Source: Candidatus Villigracilis saccharophilus
GTDB lineage: Bacteria > Chloroflexota > Anaerolineae > Anaerolineales > Villigracilaceae
DNA: 64,000 nt
Direction of reading: 5' to 3'
Assembly (NCBI GenBank): GCA_016709305.1
Contig: JADJNA010000005.1
Location: forward strand, 124,001-188,000
Under the pieces are notes generated by a model, which ran no database searches, was not told where the DNA came from, and was given only the letters and a program-made list of their open reading frames with translations. Positions 40,489 through 49,141 of the stretch are shown here, piece after piece. Each line of letters starts with the position of its first letter. Within the stretch, counting starts at the first letter, position 1. The position numbers were made by a program, and so were the translations under genes.

Positions 40489-41232
40489 TACTACACCTAA
40501 CAATTGTCCTTCTTCATCTCCGAGAGCCTCATTTTCGTTATCCATGATGGTCTCTATGATTGCGATATAGATCGATGCCGAATTTTTTGCGTCATCTCGG
40601 GACAAATAGCCTGCCGCGAGTTTTAAAAGCGGATTCAAATCCCGTTTGATTTCACGCGCATAACCCCATTCAAAATCTGCGCCTTGAAAAGCTTGTTCTG
40701 CCTGTTTGCAAATGGCTTTTATATTTAGCAGTTTGTTTTCTCCTACTGCAAGTGGCAGTTCAAGCAGGGATTCCAAATCTGGTTCCTGTTCGATCATTTG
40801 CTTAATGAGGGCAATCAATTCGGGTTTGGAAAGCTTTTCGAGGATGGCGTCCATCGCTTCAACTTCTTGGAAAGAGTTGGGGTCGTTCACCCAGGTTAGC
40901 AATAACGCAATGGTATGTTTGCAATGTCCGCCATCACCTACGGGACAGGGAACATTCTGCGGATTTAATTCCCCTGCTGTCGAATAAAACTTCCTGACGA
41001 TAAAAGGGAGCTTGCGATCCTGAGCATTTGGATTTGATGATCATCCCTTGAATCCGCTGTTCGTAGATGGCTCCCTCTTCATAATATTTTTGCCCTCGCT
41101 GGAAGTAAACATTATCTGTCCAGTGGGTGATAATTGATTTTGAAATTCGTGGGATGGATGACATAACGTGTTCCAAAAATGAGATATCGCATTATACCGT
41201 TTGGCATAATTATAGTGGCTATAAACTCAAAG

Positions 41233-41299
41233 TGTAAATAAAAAGTCATGTAATTTACATATTTTGGCTTAAGTGTTATTATAAATCTGGTTATTTACA
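41233..41299 (+). promoter_or_regulatory. Three TGTAAATA-type sites before the Fic gene
   Basis: TGTAAATA (41233-41240), an inverted AATTTACA (41252-41259) and an inverted TATTTACA (41292-41299) surround a TTATTATAAAT region. The first pair is an inverted repeat with an 11-base spacer. A further TATTTACA lies after the gene. The protein's own C-terminal helix-turn-helix region is a candidate binder. Confidence 0.45.
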
Positions 41300-41320
41300 A
41301 TATCCCTTGGATATAGTGCC

Positions 41321-42478
41321 ATGAATCCTAATGATTTTCGTTCTCCCGAAGCTGGACAGGTTATCCTAACTCAAAATGGTTACTATGCTTTTATTCCAGC
41401 ACCTCTGCCGCCCAACTTGGTCTGGTCTCTGCCATTAATTTCCGCATTATCTGAAGCGGAACGTGATCTGAGCCGTCTGGCCACTCTGGCAGGCGCGTTT
41501 CCTTTTCCACGCTTACTGATTCAACCTTTTACGCGTCGCGAGGCAGTGCTTTCTTCACGGATTGAGGGCACGCGCGCCACGCTGGCGGAACTCTACACTT
41601 ATGAATCTACCCAGTTATCCTTTCTTGGGCCAGAGGATGATGTGCGCGAAGTTCATAACTACGTCACAGCCTTGGATTACGGGTTGGAACGATTGAAAAC
41701 TTTACCGATTAGCCTTCGATTGATCCGTGAAATTCATGAGAAATTGATGCATGGCGTGCGTGGCGGAAACCTGACTCCAGGTGAATTTCGACGCACCCAA
41801 AACTGGATTGGACCAGCCGGTAGTACGATTATGACTGCCACTTATGTCCCCCCGCCAGTTGATGAGATGAATCAGGCATTGGGTGATTTGGAGAAGTTTA
41901 TTCACACAAGCACTGAAGTCCCGGTCTTGACGCGGGCGGCGATGATTCATTACCAGTTCGAAGCCCTTCATCCATTTCTGGATGGCAATGGCCGGATGGG
42001 GCGCCTGCTTATGGCTCTGCTTTTTACTGAATGGAATATTCTGCCTCAACCATTGCTTAACCTGAGCGTTTACTTTGAGCATTATCGTCAGGAATACTAT
42101 GATCATCTCCTGTCTGTATCCCAACGCGGTGACTGGGATGTTTGGTTGCGCTTTTTCCTGCGTGGAGTCAGTTCACAGGCACAGGATAGCTTGTTGCGCA
42201 TGCAGCGGCTGGAAGCAATACGTACAAAATATGAACCGCTGGTGAAATCAGACCGTAACTCGGAGCGTATGGGCGCGGTGTTGGACTTTCTATTTGCCAG
42301 GCCTATCCTTTCTGCTAAACAACTGGCAGATAGCGTAGGTATGCCATTCAAAACAGCCAGACAGTATATTGAGAAGCTTACCAAGGCCGCCATTTTGCGC
42401 GAAGTTACTGGGAATGCACGCAACCAAATCTACTGTGCCGATGAAATCTTTGGCGCCCTGGATAACATTCAAGTATAA
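41321..42478 (+). CDS. Fic-domain protein (predicted AMPylator)
   Basis: 385 residues. The Fic motif is complete (HPFLDGNGRMGR near residues 216-227), which transfers AMP, or another nucleotide, to a Tyr/Ser/Thr of a target. An inhibitory helix motif (SRIEGTRATLAEL, near residues 77-89) precedes it, so this is a class II Fic protein kept in check by its own Glu. The C-terminal 70 residues (VLDFLFARPILSAKQLADSVGMPFKTARQYIEKLTKAAIL) form a winged helix-turn-helix, suggesting DNA binding and autoregulation. No antitoxin gene flanks it. The ribosome binding site is weak. Confidence 0.92.
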   Translation: MNPNDFRSPEAGQVILTQNGYYAFIPAPLPPNLVWSLPLISALSEAERDLSRLATLAGAFPFPRLLIQPFTRREAVLSSRIEGTRATLAELYTYESTQLSFLGPEDDVREVHNYVTALDYGLERLKTLPISLRLIREIHEKLMHGVRGGNLTPGEFRRTQNWIGPAGSTIMTATYVPPPVDEMNQALGDLEKFIHTSTEVPVLTRAAMIHYQFEALHPFLDGNGRMGRLLMALLFTEWNILPQPLLNLSVYFEHYRQEYYDHLLSVSQRGDWDVWLRFFLRGVSSQAQDSLLRMQRLEAIRTKYEPLVKSDRNSERMGAVLDFLFARPILSAKQLADSVGMPFKTARQYIEKLTKAAILREVTGNARNQIYCADEIFGALDNIQV

Positions 42479-42496
42479 AGGGTTGACAATATTTAC

Positions 42497-42530
42497 ACAA
42501 AAGCATCCCGCAAATGCAGGGTGCTTTTGT
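42497..42530 (+). terminator. Terminator after the Fic gene
   Basis: ACAAAAGCA pairs with TGCTTTTGT, with an inner CCC/GGG step and one bulged base, and TAGTTTTAT follows. Confidence 0.7.
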
Positions 42531-42851
42531 ATAGTTTTATTGAATGGTCCATGCCGCCTGCGAAACTTATACCCGTATACATGATATATGCCGCACTGGG
42601 CAATTATGTGTTCAGCTTTGACAACAAAAAGTATTCAATGTTGTCATACATTTGATCTTAACATGCCTTTCGCTTAGATTGTTCGTGAATGTCGCTATCG
42701 GCAAACACGGCGGCTACAGACCGCATATGATTGAAAGTCCTGATTTAGACTAATCTCTGTCCTGAATTCTTCGGGATGGGGATTAACACAATCGGACTTA
42801 TCTTTTCGTGGATGGGAATATAAAGTTGGCGTTCCGCCGAAACACAATTGC
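42531..42851. other. Intergenic region, about 320 bases, no gene recognised
   Basis: Between the Fic terminator and the TetR gene stop. It has an inverted repeat TGACAAC-N14-GTTGTCA (42619-42646) but no ORF or RNA gene I can recognise. Confidence 0.45.
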
Positions 42852-43463
42852 CTACTTCTTTTTCCCCTTTAACCCGAACATCATCAGCGATCCCAACTCA
42901 TCCACCAGATTCGGGCGCCGCGAATATTGGCGTTGGAATTCCGAGTGGGTGAACACATCCATGAAGATCGTGAAGTAAATACGCAGGGCTTCTTCTGAAA
43001 GCTCAGGGTTGACCTGTCCCTGTTGCCTGCCTTCCTCGATCAATCCCAGCATCAGGGCAATCATCTTCTCCTGTGCTTCCATGCGGATTCTTTTGATCTC
43101 GGGATCGTTCTGTAAATCGAGACTGCTGGTGAAGATTGTGTTACCTGAAGGGGAGGGCTTGTCGCCTGTCATCATCGTGGAAATGAATTGGAAGAATGCC
43201 GTCATCTTTTCCTGATACGAACGTTCGGGTATCAGGAACTCCTGAATACGGCTGACCAGGCTTTCGACCGCGCTCGCCACAAACTCCCGCGCGAGCGCTT
43301 CCTTGCTGCCGAAGTTGTTGTAGATGGTTGCTTGTGACACTCCCGCTTTGCGGGCGATGTCCGTCATGCTGACCTTATCCACGCCAAACTGGCTGAACAA
43401 CTCCCAGGCTGCCTTGCGGATATCTTCCTTGCTTTGTTCTTTACGGCGCGCAAATCCATCCAT
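42852..43463 (-). CDS. TetR-family transcriptional regulator
   Basis: 203 residues. The N-terminal HTH (DIRKAAWELFSQFGVDKVSMTDIARKAGVSQATIYNNFGSKEALAREFV) is typical; the remainder is a helical ligand-binding and dimer domain, with no close match. AAGGAG precedes the ATG. It is transcribed divergently from a rifampin-phosphotransferase-like gene and an exporter across a spacer with two inverted copies of one candidate operator. It probably represses both and is relieved by a drug or metabolite. Confidence 0.93.
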   Translation of the reverse strand: MDGFARRKEQSKEDIRKAAWELFSQFGVDKVSMTDIARKAGVSQATIYNNFGSKEALAREFVASAVESLVSRIQEFLIPERSYQEKMTAFFQFISTMMTGDKPSPSGNTIFTSSLDLQNDPEIKRIRMEAQEKMIALMLGLIEEGRQQGQVNPELSEEALRIYFTIFMDVFTHSEFQRQYSRRPNLVDELGSLMMFGLKGKKK

Positions 43464-43499
43464 GTTGACTAACTCCTTAGGCTAGAGCTGTTTATATTT

Positions 43500-43583
43500 T
43501 GTAATATTTATACTATTTGGTGTTGACAATTCCAAAAATATAAATATAATTCAATTCTGTAATCTCTATAGTATTATATTACA
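43500..43583. promoter_or_regulatory. Divergent promoter region with two inverted operator copies
   Basis: TGTAATATTTATACTATT (43500-43517) and, inverted, TGTAATATAATACTATAG (rc of 43566-43583) match at most positions. Between them the plus-strand promoter TTGACA (43523-43528) N16 TATAAT (43545-43550) drives the PEP-enzyme gene, with the transcription start near 43557, just before the second copy. TetR binding could block it and its own gene. Confidence 0.65.
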
Positions 43584-43608
43584 AAATTATAATTTGATGG
43601 AGCTATTA

Positions 43609-46254
43609 ATGACAACAACCTTCGCGTTCGATACAACCGAACTTCCCACTTTGGAACAGGCAGGCGGCAAGGCGCTGGCGTTGATCGAAATGACCAATGC
43701 AGGGATGCCCGTCCCGCCTGGGTTTGTGTTGACCGTGGATTTTTTCAAGCCGTGGGTGGATATCCTCAAAGGGTCGCTTCACTGGTCTGGGCTGACAACT
43801 GCTGCTGCAAACCAGATCCGTCAAACCGCCCGATTGATTCAGGAACTGTCCCAAACCCTCACTTTCAATAAAATGCAGAAGGATGAACTGGAACAGGCTT
43901 TGACCTCGTTCCGCAAATCAAATCAAGGATACTTATACGCTGTCCGTTCATCATCCCCCGAAGAAGATTTGGAAGGCGCATCGTTCGCAGGTGGATACGA
44001 AACTACGCTTGGTGTCATGGTCGATGGCATTGAAGCGGCGATCCTTCATTCGTTCACATCCAGTTTTGATGAGCGGGTCTTTCTATATAAAAAGGAACAC
44101 GGCTTTCAACTCAACGAGCCACGTATTGCGGTGATTGTCCAACAGCAGGTGGATGCCGACAGCGCTGGTGTGGCGTTCTCATTGAATCCGCTCAACAATT
44201 GTTTTGATGAGGCTGTGATCAACGCCAATCACGGCTTGGGTGAGTCAGTAGTGGCTGGAGAGGCAGACCCAGACTTATTTGTGGTGGACAAGCCCACCCG
44301 TCAGATTATTGAGGCGCGCGTTGGGAGCAAGCAAGCGGTCATTACTTTGAAGCGAGCCGGGGGCACGATAAAGTCCATCCGCGAAAATCATCTGGAGACT
44401 TCCATCACGAATGAGCAGGCGCTTGCGTTGACTGACCTGCTGCAAAAAGTGGAAGCTCATTATCAAAAGCCCATTGATATCGAGTGGGCGATTGCGGGCG
44501 AAAAAATTTATTTACTTCAGGCGCGACCCATCACCACCTATCGACCACTGCCCACGGAAATGGTCACTGCGATAGGTGAACCCAAACGCCTGTATGCCAA
44601 CTCCACATTGATCGAACAGGGATTGCAGGATCCGCTCTCGGTTTTGGGTACGGATTTTCTGAATTATGTGCTAAACAAAGCTGGCGGTCCCGTCGCCGAA
44701 GGAGCCGTAGGTGCGGATGGAATTACTTTCACTGCGAGCGGCGGATATTACATGAACATTTCATTTGCGCTGATGATGGGTATGAAAAATGCCGCGCTTG
44801 CGCCTGGTAGTTTCGGTGACCCGCGCGTAATGGAAATTTTGGACAGCATTGATATCAAGCAATATCTGGGCGGTGAACTGCCTGCCAAGCTCAAAGCGAT
44901 GCGCGGCAAAATGATTTTTAAGATGCTGCCGATGGTGACATCGGCATTGGGTGCGTATCTCAGACCACAGCGCGCGCTCACCAATTATCAAGCCGCCCTG
45001 CCCGATGAACTGCGCCGTCTTACAACCTTCACTGGCGCGGGCATGTCGCTGCAACAGCAAGCCGTTACACTTACGAACCTTTTGCAATTTTTTTACGGCG
45101 ATTATGGCATCCCGATGATCCTCGCGGGACAGATCGCCCAACAACGCATCAAAAAACTTTTCAAGCGCGAAACCGCAAAAGTGCAGGATCATCTCATCAA
45201 CCTCGGCATTTCCCTGCCAGGCAACAAGACCGCGGAAATGGGGGAGGCGCTGTATGCCCTGGCTTCATCGGATGAACTCAGCCGCTACGATGCCCCTGCC
45301 CGCTTCCTTTCTGACCTTGAGCAGGGTGCGCTTTCCCCAGACTTTGTGCAACGCTGGGAGCGCTTCATGTCCGAGTTTGGCATGCGCTGCCCAAGCGAGA
45401 TCGACCCCGCTACACCGCGCCCGAAAGAAAATCCCGCTCAACTTTTTGAACAACTCAAGTCCATGTCACTTGCCATTCTTGGACGGGAGAGTTCCAAATC
45501 CTTTTTTGAAGAAGCGCGAGCCAAACGCGAATCGGCACATCAAGCCTTGCACACCGTAGCACAAAAAATGGGCAGGCGTCAAGCCAAAGCGTTTGAGAAT
45601 TACTACAACATATGGTTGACCTTCGGCGGTTACCGCGAAACGCCCAAACATTACATCATCACTGTGGTGGACTTGTTCCGTCGCAGCGCATTGGAGATCG
45701 CCAACCGCTTCGTAACCGAAGCGCGGCTGGATTCTCCCTCCCAGATCTTTGACCTGACCATTGAAGATATTGACCGGGCCATTGCCAACCCTGCCCTGAA
45801 TTTACGCGCGCTTGCGCAGGAACGGACAGTGATCATCAACAGGCTGCGCAAAAATAAATTAGCGGCGCGCATCCTCGACTCGCGCGGCAGGATCTTCTTT
45901 CCACCTCGCAAAGCCAACGTCAGCGGTGAACTGAGCGGTGTGCCCATCTCGCCTGGCATCGTGCAGGGACGCGTCAAAGTGCTGCAGTCTGCCAATGAAA
46001 AGAAATTACTGCCTGGCGAAATTCTGGTTGCCCGTGCGACAGACCCAGGCTGGACTCCGTTGTTCATCAACGCCAGAGGCATCATTCTCGAAATTGGCGG
46101 AGCACTTCAGCATGGTGCAGTCGTGGCACGTGAATATGGGATTCCATGTGTATCAGGGCTGGATGATGCTACCAGCATATTGAAAGATGGTCAGCTGGTT
46201 GAAGTGGACGGTTCGAATGGCATCGTCCGCATTTTGGAAATAGCAGAAAAGTAG
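43609..46254 (+). CDS. PEP synthase / rifampin phosphotransferase-like enzyme
   Basis: 881 residues from ATG 43609 (GATGGAGC upstream). The ATP-grasp domain (VRSSSPEEDLEGASFAGGYETTLGV, EWAIAGEKIYLLQARPITTYRP) occupies the first third. A long helical middle of about 430 residues follows with no PEP-synthase catalytic domain. The C-terminal swivelling domain is GGALQHGAVVAREYGIPCVSG with the phospho-accepting His835. Size and domain order match rifampin phosphotransferase (Rph, about 867 residues), which inactivates rifamycins using ATP. With TetR upstream and an MFS exporter downstream, a drug-inactivation role is inferred. Confidence 0.8.
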   Translation: MTTTFAFDTTELPTLEQAGGKALALIEMTNAGMPVPPGFVLTVDFFKPWVDILKGSLHWSGLTTAAANQIRQTARLIQELSQTLTFNKMQKDELEQALTSFRKSNQGYLYAVRSSSPEEDLEGASFAGGYETTLGVMVDGIEAAILHSFTSSFDERVFLYKKEHGFQLNEPRIAVIVQQQVDADSAGVAFSLNPLNNCFDEAVINANHGLGESVVAGEADPDLFVVDKPTRQIIEARVGSKQAVITLKRAGGTIKSIRENHLETSITNEQALALTDLLQKVEAHYQKPIDIEWAIAGEKIYLLQARPITTYRPLPTEMVTAIGEPKRLYANSTLIEQGLQDPLSVLGTDFLNYVLNKAGGPVAEGAVGADGITFTASGGYYMNISFALMMGMKNAALAPGSFGDPRVMEILDSIDIKQYLGGELPAKLKAMRGKMIFKMLPMVTSALGAYLRPQRALTNYQAALPDELRRLTTFTGAGMSLQQQAVTLTNLLQFFYGDYGIPMILAGQIAQQRIKKLFKRETAKVQDHLINLGISLPGNKTAEMGEALYALASSDELSRYDAPARFLSDLEQGALSPDFVQRWERFMSEFGMRCPSEIDPATPRPKENPAQLFEQLKSMSLAILGRESSKSFFEEARAKRESAHQALHTVAQKMGRRQAKAFENYYNIWLTFGGYRETPKHYIITVVDLFRRSALEIANRFVTEARLDSPSQIFDLTIEDIDRAIANPALNLRALAQERTVIINRLRKNKLAARILDSRGRIFFPPRKANVSGELSGVPISPGIVQGRVKVLQSANEKKLLPGEILVARATDPGWTPLFINARGIILEIGGALQHGAVVAREYGIPCVSGLDDATSILKDGQLVEVDGSNGIVRILEIAEK

Positions 46255-46266
46255 AGGGAATACTCC

Positions 46267-47592
46267 ATGATGACATTCATCGGCATCATCCTCGGCATGT
46301 TCGGCATCGGCATTATGCAGCTGGTTCTGGCAACTGCCATGCCCGTCATCGTCACCGAAATCGGCGGCGACTATCTCTACAGTTGGGTCTTTTCTAGTTA
46401 TATGCTGGCTTCGCTATTGACCATCCCGATCTTCTCGAAGATGGCAGACCTCTACGGTCGAAAGAAATTCTATTTGCTTGGCATGTCTATTTTCGCAGTG
46501 GGCACGCTCTACGGCGGGCTGGCACCCACCATGGAGCATCTCATTGTTGCCCGCGTATTGCAGGGACTCGGCGCGGGTATGATGACCCCCGTTTCCATTG
46601 CTCTCATCTCAGACCTATTTCCCGCCGAAAAACGCGGACGTATGATCGGCATGTTCAGTTTTGTGCAGTTGCTCGCCAACCTTATCAGTCCCATTCTGGG
46701 AAGCGTCATCACCAGACAATTAGGTTGGCACTGGATTTTTTTCTTCACGCTGGGCATGGTGTTGACCGCCCTCCTGCTCGTGGCAATGGATAAGTCCGCT
46801 TCACAACAATCCAGCCAGCCAGTGAGTTGGATCAACATCGATCTGCTTGGCGGATCGATGTTCGGCTTGTTCTGCGTGTTCCTCGTCAGCTTCTCGGACT
46901 CGGTCAGCAATCTCGGTCAACTGAACCTTTCGGGCATTCTGCTCCTGATTGGTGCAATTGTCACGGGTTTGATTCTGGTATGGAACGAATCGCGCCACAA
47001 CGACCCCATCATTAAACTGGAATTCTTCCAAACCAAGGTGCTGCGTCAGTCGATTTTCAGTTCACTGATCGCAGGCGGAATTATGTATGGGTTGATAATG
47101 CTCCTGCCCTTGTGCAATGCCATTTTGAAACAACGGGGATTTGACGTCGGCGATAGTCAGCTGCTACTGATCTTCATGATTGGTACCACCCTCGGTCTGC
47201 TTATCACGAGCAGCTTCATTACGAAACTTAGTTCTATATTTCCCAAAATTCTTTGGGGAGTATCCATCCTTGGTGCAGGCGGGATGTACTTCGCCATCAG
47301 CGCCAGCAACTTCATCCTGTTCGAGATCATCACTGGTTTTCTGGGTCTCACCCTCGGCGGCATCTCAGCAACTCTACTGATCAATTCCCAAAACGCTGTC
47401 AGCAACGAAGACCGCACGGTTCTAAGCGGTCTCGTACAGTTGGGACGTTATCTCGGCGCCGCGGTCGGTGTGACGGTTCTGACAGGCATTCTTCCGGACA
47501 TCAGCCAGATTAACAACGTCAATCAATTTTTGGGAGCCTTCGGAATTTTGATTGGAATGTATATCCTGGGATTGGTGAATCAGTCGATGTAA
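46267..47592 (+). CDS. MFS multidrug transporter (DHA2/EmrB-like)
   Basis: 441 residues with 12-14 membrane helices. Motif A (SKMADLYGRKKFYLLG) between helices 2 and 3, motif C-like GLGAGMMTPVSIALISDLFP, and RGRMIGMFSFVQLLANLISPILGSVI match drug:H+ antiporters. It starts 12 bases after the Rph-like gene, with GAGGGAATACTCC as ribosome binding site, so the two are one transcript. Export of the same compound that the upstream enzyme modifies is the simplest reading. Confidence 0.9.
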   Translation: MMTFIGIILGMFGIGIMQLVLATAMPVIVTEIGGDYLYSWVFSSYMLASLLTIPIFSKMADLYGRKKFYLLGMSIFAVGTLYGGLAPTMEHLIVARVLQGLGAGMMTPVSIALISDLFPAEKRGRMIGMFSFVQLLANLISPILGSVITRQLGWHWIFFFTLGMVLTALLLVAMDKSASQQSSQPVSWINIDLLGGSMFGLFCVFLVSFSDSVSNLGQLNLSGILLLIGAIVTGLILVWNESRHNDPIIKLEFFQTKVLRQSIFSSLIAGGIMYGLIMLLPLCNAILKQRGFDVGDSQLLLIFMIGTTLGLLITSSFITKLSSIFPKILWGVSILGAGGMYFAISASNFILFEIITGFLGLTLGGISATLLINSQNAVSNEDRTVLSGLVQLGRYLGAAVGVTVLTGILPDISQINNVNQFLGAFGILIGMYILGLVNQSM

Positions 47593-47611
47593 GTTTAGTC
47601 TGGCTACATCA

Positions 47612-47767
47612 TCATTTTTTTGGGTATTGCAGCGCCTCCGCCAAATGCACGGACAGTATCTCTTCGCTTCCAGCCAAATCCGCAATCGTGCGAGCTCATC
47701 ACACTCTGACTTTCAGCCGCAACCGACAAAATTGGCGGATCTCCCCGAGGCGCATATCCTGTGCCGG
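47612..47767 (-). pseudogene. Remnant of a YifB/ComM Mg-chelatase-like ATPase, 3' end
   Basis: Reading the minus strand, the fragment QDMRLGEIRQFCRLRLKV and then ARTIADLAGSEEILSVHLAEALQYPK (stop at 47612) match the last part of YifB/ComM. About 25-30 codons expected between them are missing and replaced by 12 bases with two in-frame stops, so this is a dead fragment. No upstream part is present. It lies in the 455-base gap after the MFS gene and marks an old deletion or insertion. Confidence 0.75.
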
Positions 47768-47987
47768 CTACCTAGGTCATGGGCTCAGTTTTGCCAAGTA
47801 AAAAAGGGGAATCGTGCTAGTTCACCCGCAATATAAAACGCACTGAGAACATTTCACTTTTTTTCTGCTTTTTTATTCTTTAATTAGTAGATATATTTCA
47901 AGCTGGCCTGAATTTATACCCATATACCGGATTTGTACCCCGCTGGACAGGTTTTATTACGGTTGTAAAGGTAGAAAAGAGCTTGTA

Positions 47988-48016
47988 TTGACACTGCGGG
48001 TGGTTTTCGCTATACT
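47988..48016 (+). promoter_or_regulatory. Promoter of the lacI-family gene
   Basis: TTGACA (47988-47993), 17-base spacer, TATACT (48011-48016). Predicted start near 48023, only 25 bases before the ATG and just before the operator. Confidence 0.8.
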
Positions 48017-48030
48017 ATGAAAACGCTTTC

Positions 48031-48044
48031 TGTAAGCGCTTACA
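48031..48044. promoter_or_regulatory. LacI-type operator, perfect 14-bp palindrome
   Basis: TGTAAGCGCTTACA is centred on CG as in LacI/CcpA family sites. It lies after the transcription start and 3 bases before the ATG, so binding would block transcription or elongation: autorepression. A related imperfect site, GAAAACGCTTTC, precedes it (48019-48030). Confidence 0.8.
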
Positions 48045-48047
48045 TTC

Positions 48048-49076
48048 ATGGCTATCACTAACCGTTTGCCCACGATCACTGATGTAGCACAACTTGCTGG
48101 CGTTTCAATAGCCACTGTAAGTCGCGTGTTGAATGCATCCACACCTGTTGTTGAGGAAACCGCCCAACGTGTCCGTACGGCGGTGGATGAATTGCAGTTC
48201 GTACCGCGCACCGCCGCTCGTATGCTTGCCAGCCGTAAAACAAACACCATCGGTTTACTCTTTTCTGAAATTCGCGGCGCATTCTTTGCTCACCTGCTTC
48301 ATGGAATTGAATCTCAACTTCGAGCCGCGGGGTATGAACTGCTTATTTATTCCACGCAAAGCGATCACCCAATAAAACGCAAGCCTTTGGGCGAACATAA
48401 TACAGATGGATTGCTTGTTTTTACTGCCAGTCTTGAGAAAGAAGAACTTCGCAGGTTAAACAAGATTAACTTTCCACTGGTTCTTATGCATCAGACCCCA
48501 CCTGAGGGAATGAACATTCCCGTAATTACAATTGAAAATAAAGACGGCGCCGAATTGCTGGTCAGTCATTTGATTGAGAAGCATGGTCGGCGCCGAATTG
48601 TTTTTTTGCAAGGCCCCGCAGGGCACGAGGATTCTCAATGGCGTGAGCGCGGTTATCGAGATGCGCTTGAATCACATGGAATTCCATTTGATCCTGAGCT
48701 CGTTGTTTCAGGTGAATTTGATGAAGAGCAGGCCTTTGCCGCAATGCAGAAGTTGCTTCTGGATGGTATTGACTTCGATGCTGTCTTTTCAGGTGATGAT
48801 GATGCCGCTATTGGTGTGTATCGCGCCCTCAAAATGACCAACCGCATCATCCCTGACGATGTGGCTGTTGTCGGTTTCGATGATGTTCAGTTTTCCCGAT
48901 ACATTTCCCCCGCGCTGACGACGGTCCGTGCGCCGATCGAAGAAGTAGGGCGCGAAGCTGTCCGCCAGCTGATCCGCTTATTGAACGGCGAGCAGGCTCA
49001 AAGTCTGGTATTGATGCGCACAGATCTGGTCATCCGCGAATCGTGTGGATGTGGTCCAAAGGAGGTCAATCCATAA
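48048..49076 (+). CDS. LacI-family transcriptional regulator of the sugar locus
   Basis: 342 residues. The HTH and hinge (PTITDVAQLAGVSIATVSRVLNASTPVVEETAQRVRTAVDELQFVPRTAARML) bind DNA. The periplasmic-binding-protein fold follows (IGLLFSEIRGAFFAHLLHGIESQLRAAGYELLIYST, FSGDDDAAIGVYRALKMTNRIIPDDVAVVGFDD), where a sugar should bind. It has no ribosome binding site immediately before the ATG, which lies three bases beyond its own palindromic operator. It heads the ABC-importer and glycosidase locus and is the likely sensor of the oligosaccharide taken up there. Confidence 0.94.
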   Translation: MAITNRLPTITDVAQLAGVSIATVSRVLNASTPVVEETAQRVRTAVDELQFVPRTAARMLASRKTNTIGLLFSEIRGAFFAHLLHGIESQLRAAGYELLIYSTQSDHPIKRKPLGEHNTDGLLVFTASLEKEELRRLNKINFPLVLMHQTPPEGMNIPVITIENKDGAELLVSHLIEKHGRRRIVFLQGPAGHEDSQWRERGYRDALESHGIPFDPELVVSGEFDEEQAFAAMQKLLLDGIDFDAVFSGDDDAAIGVYRALKMTNRIIPDDVAVVGFDDVQFSRYISPALTTVRAPIEEVGREAVRQLIRLLNGEQAQSLVLMRTDLVIRESCGCGPKEVNP

Positions 49077-49141
49077 ATTTATATTGCCAATCAATTTTCC
49101 ATTTGCCCCAATCTAATGACCAAAGAAAAAGGAGATAGAAG

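Larger units (their letters stand above)
38198..41164 (-). pseudogene. SWIM zinc-finger protein gene, interrupted by an IS605-type element and frameshifted
   Basis: The original protein begins SSIPRISKSIITHWTDNVYFQRGQKYYEEGAI, then a SWIM zinc finger (CSCP..GHCKH after restoring frame), long helical segments (AMDAILEKLSKPELIALIKQMIEQEPDLESLLEL), and TPR-like repeats to the end (WDKLIVEIRERFRKFPALQDELNQLKL). An extra C in the run at 40948-40950 shifts the frame within the zinc finger. The coding sequence is then broken between GQLLGVV and DECTVELGNCL by the element at 39263-40488; removing it restores one frame exactly. SWIM proteins bind nucleic acid or protein through this zinc finger. Confidence 0.85.
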
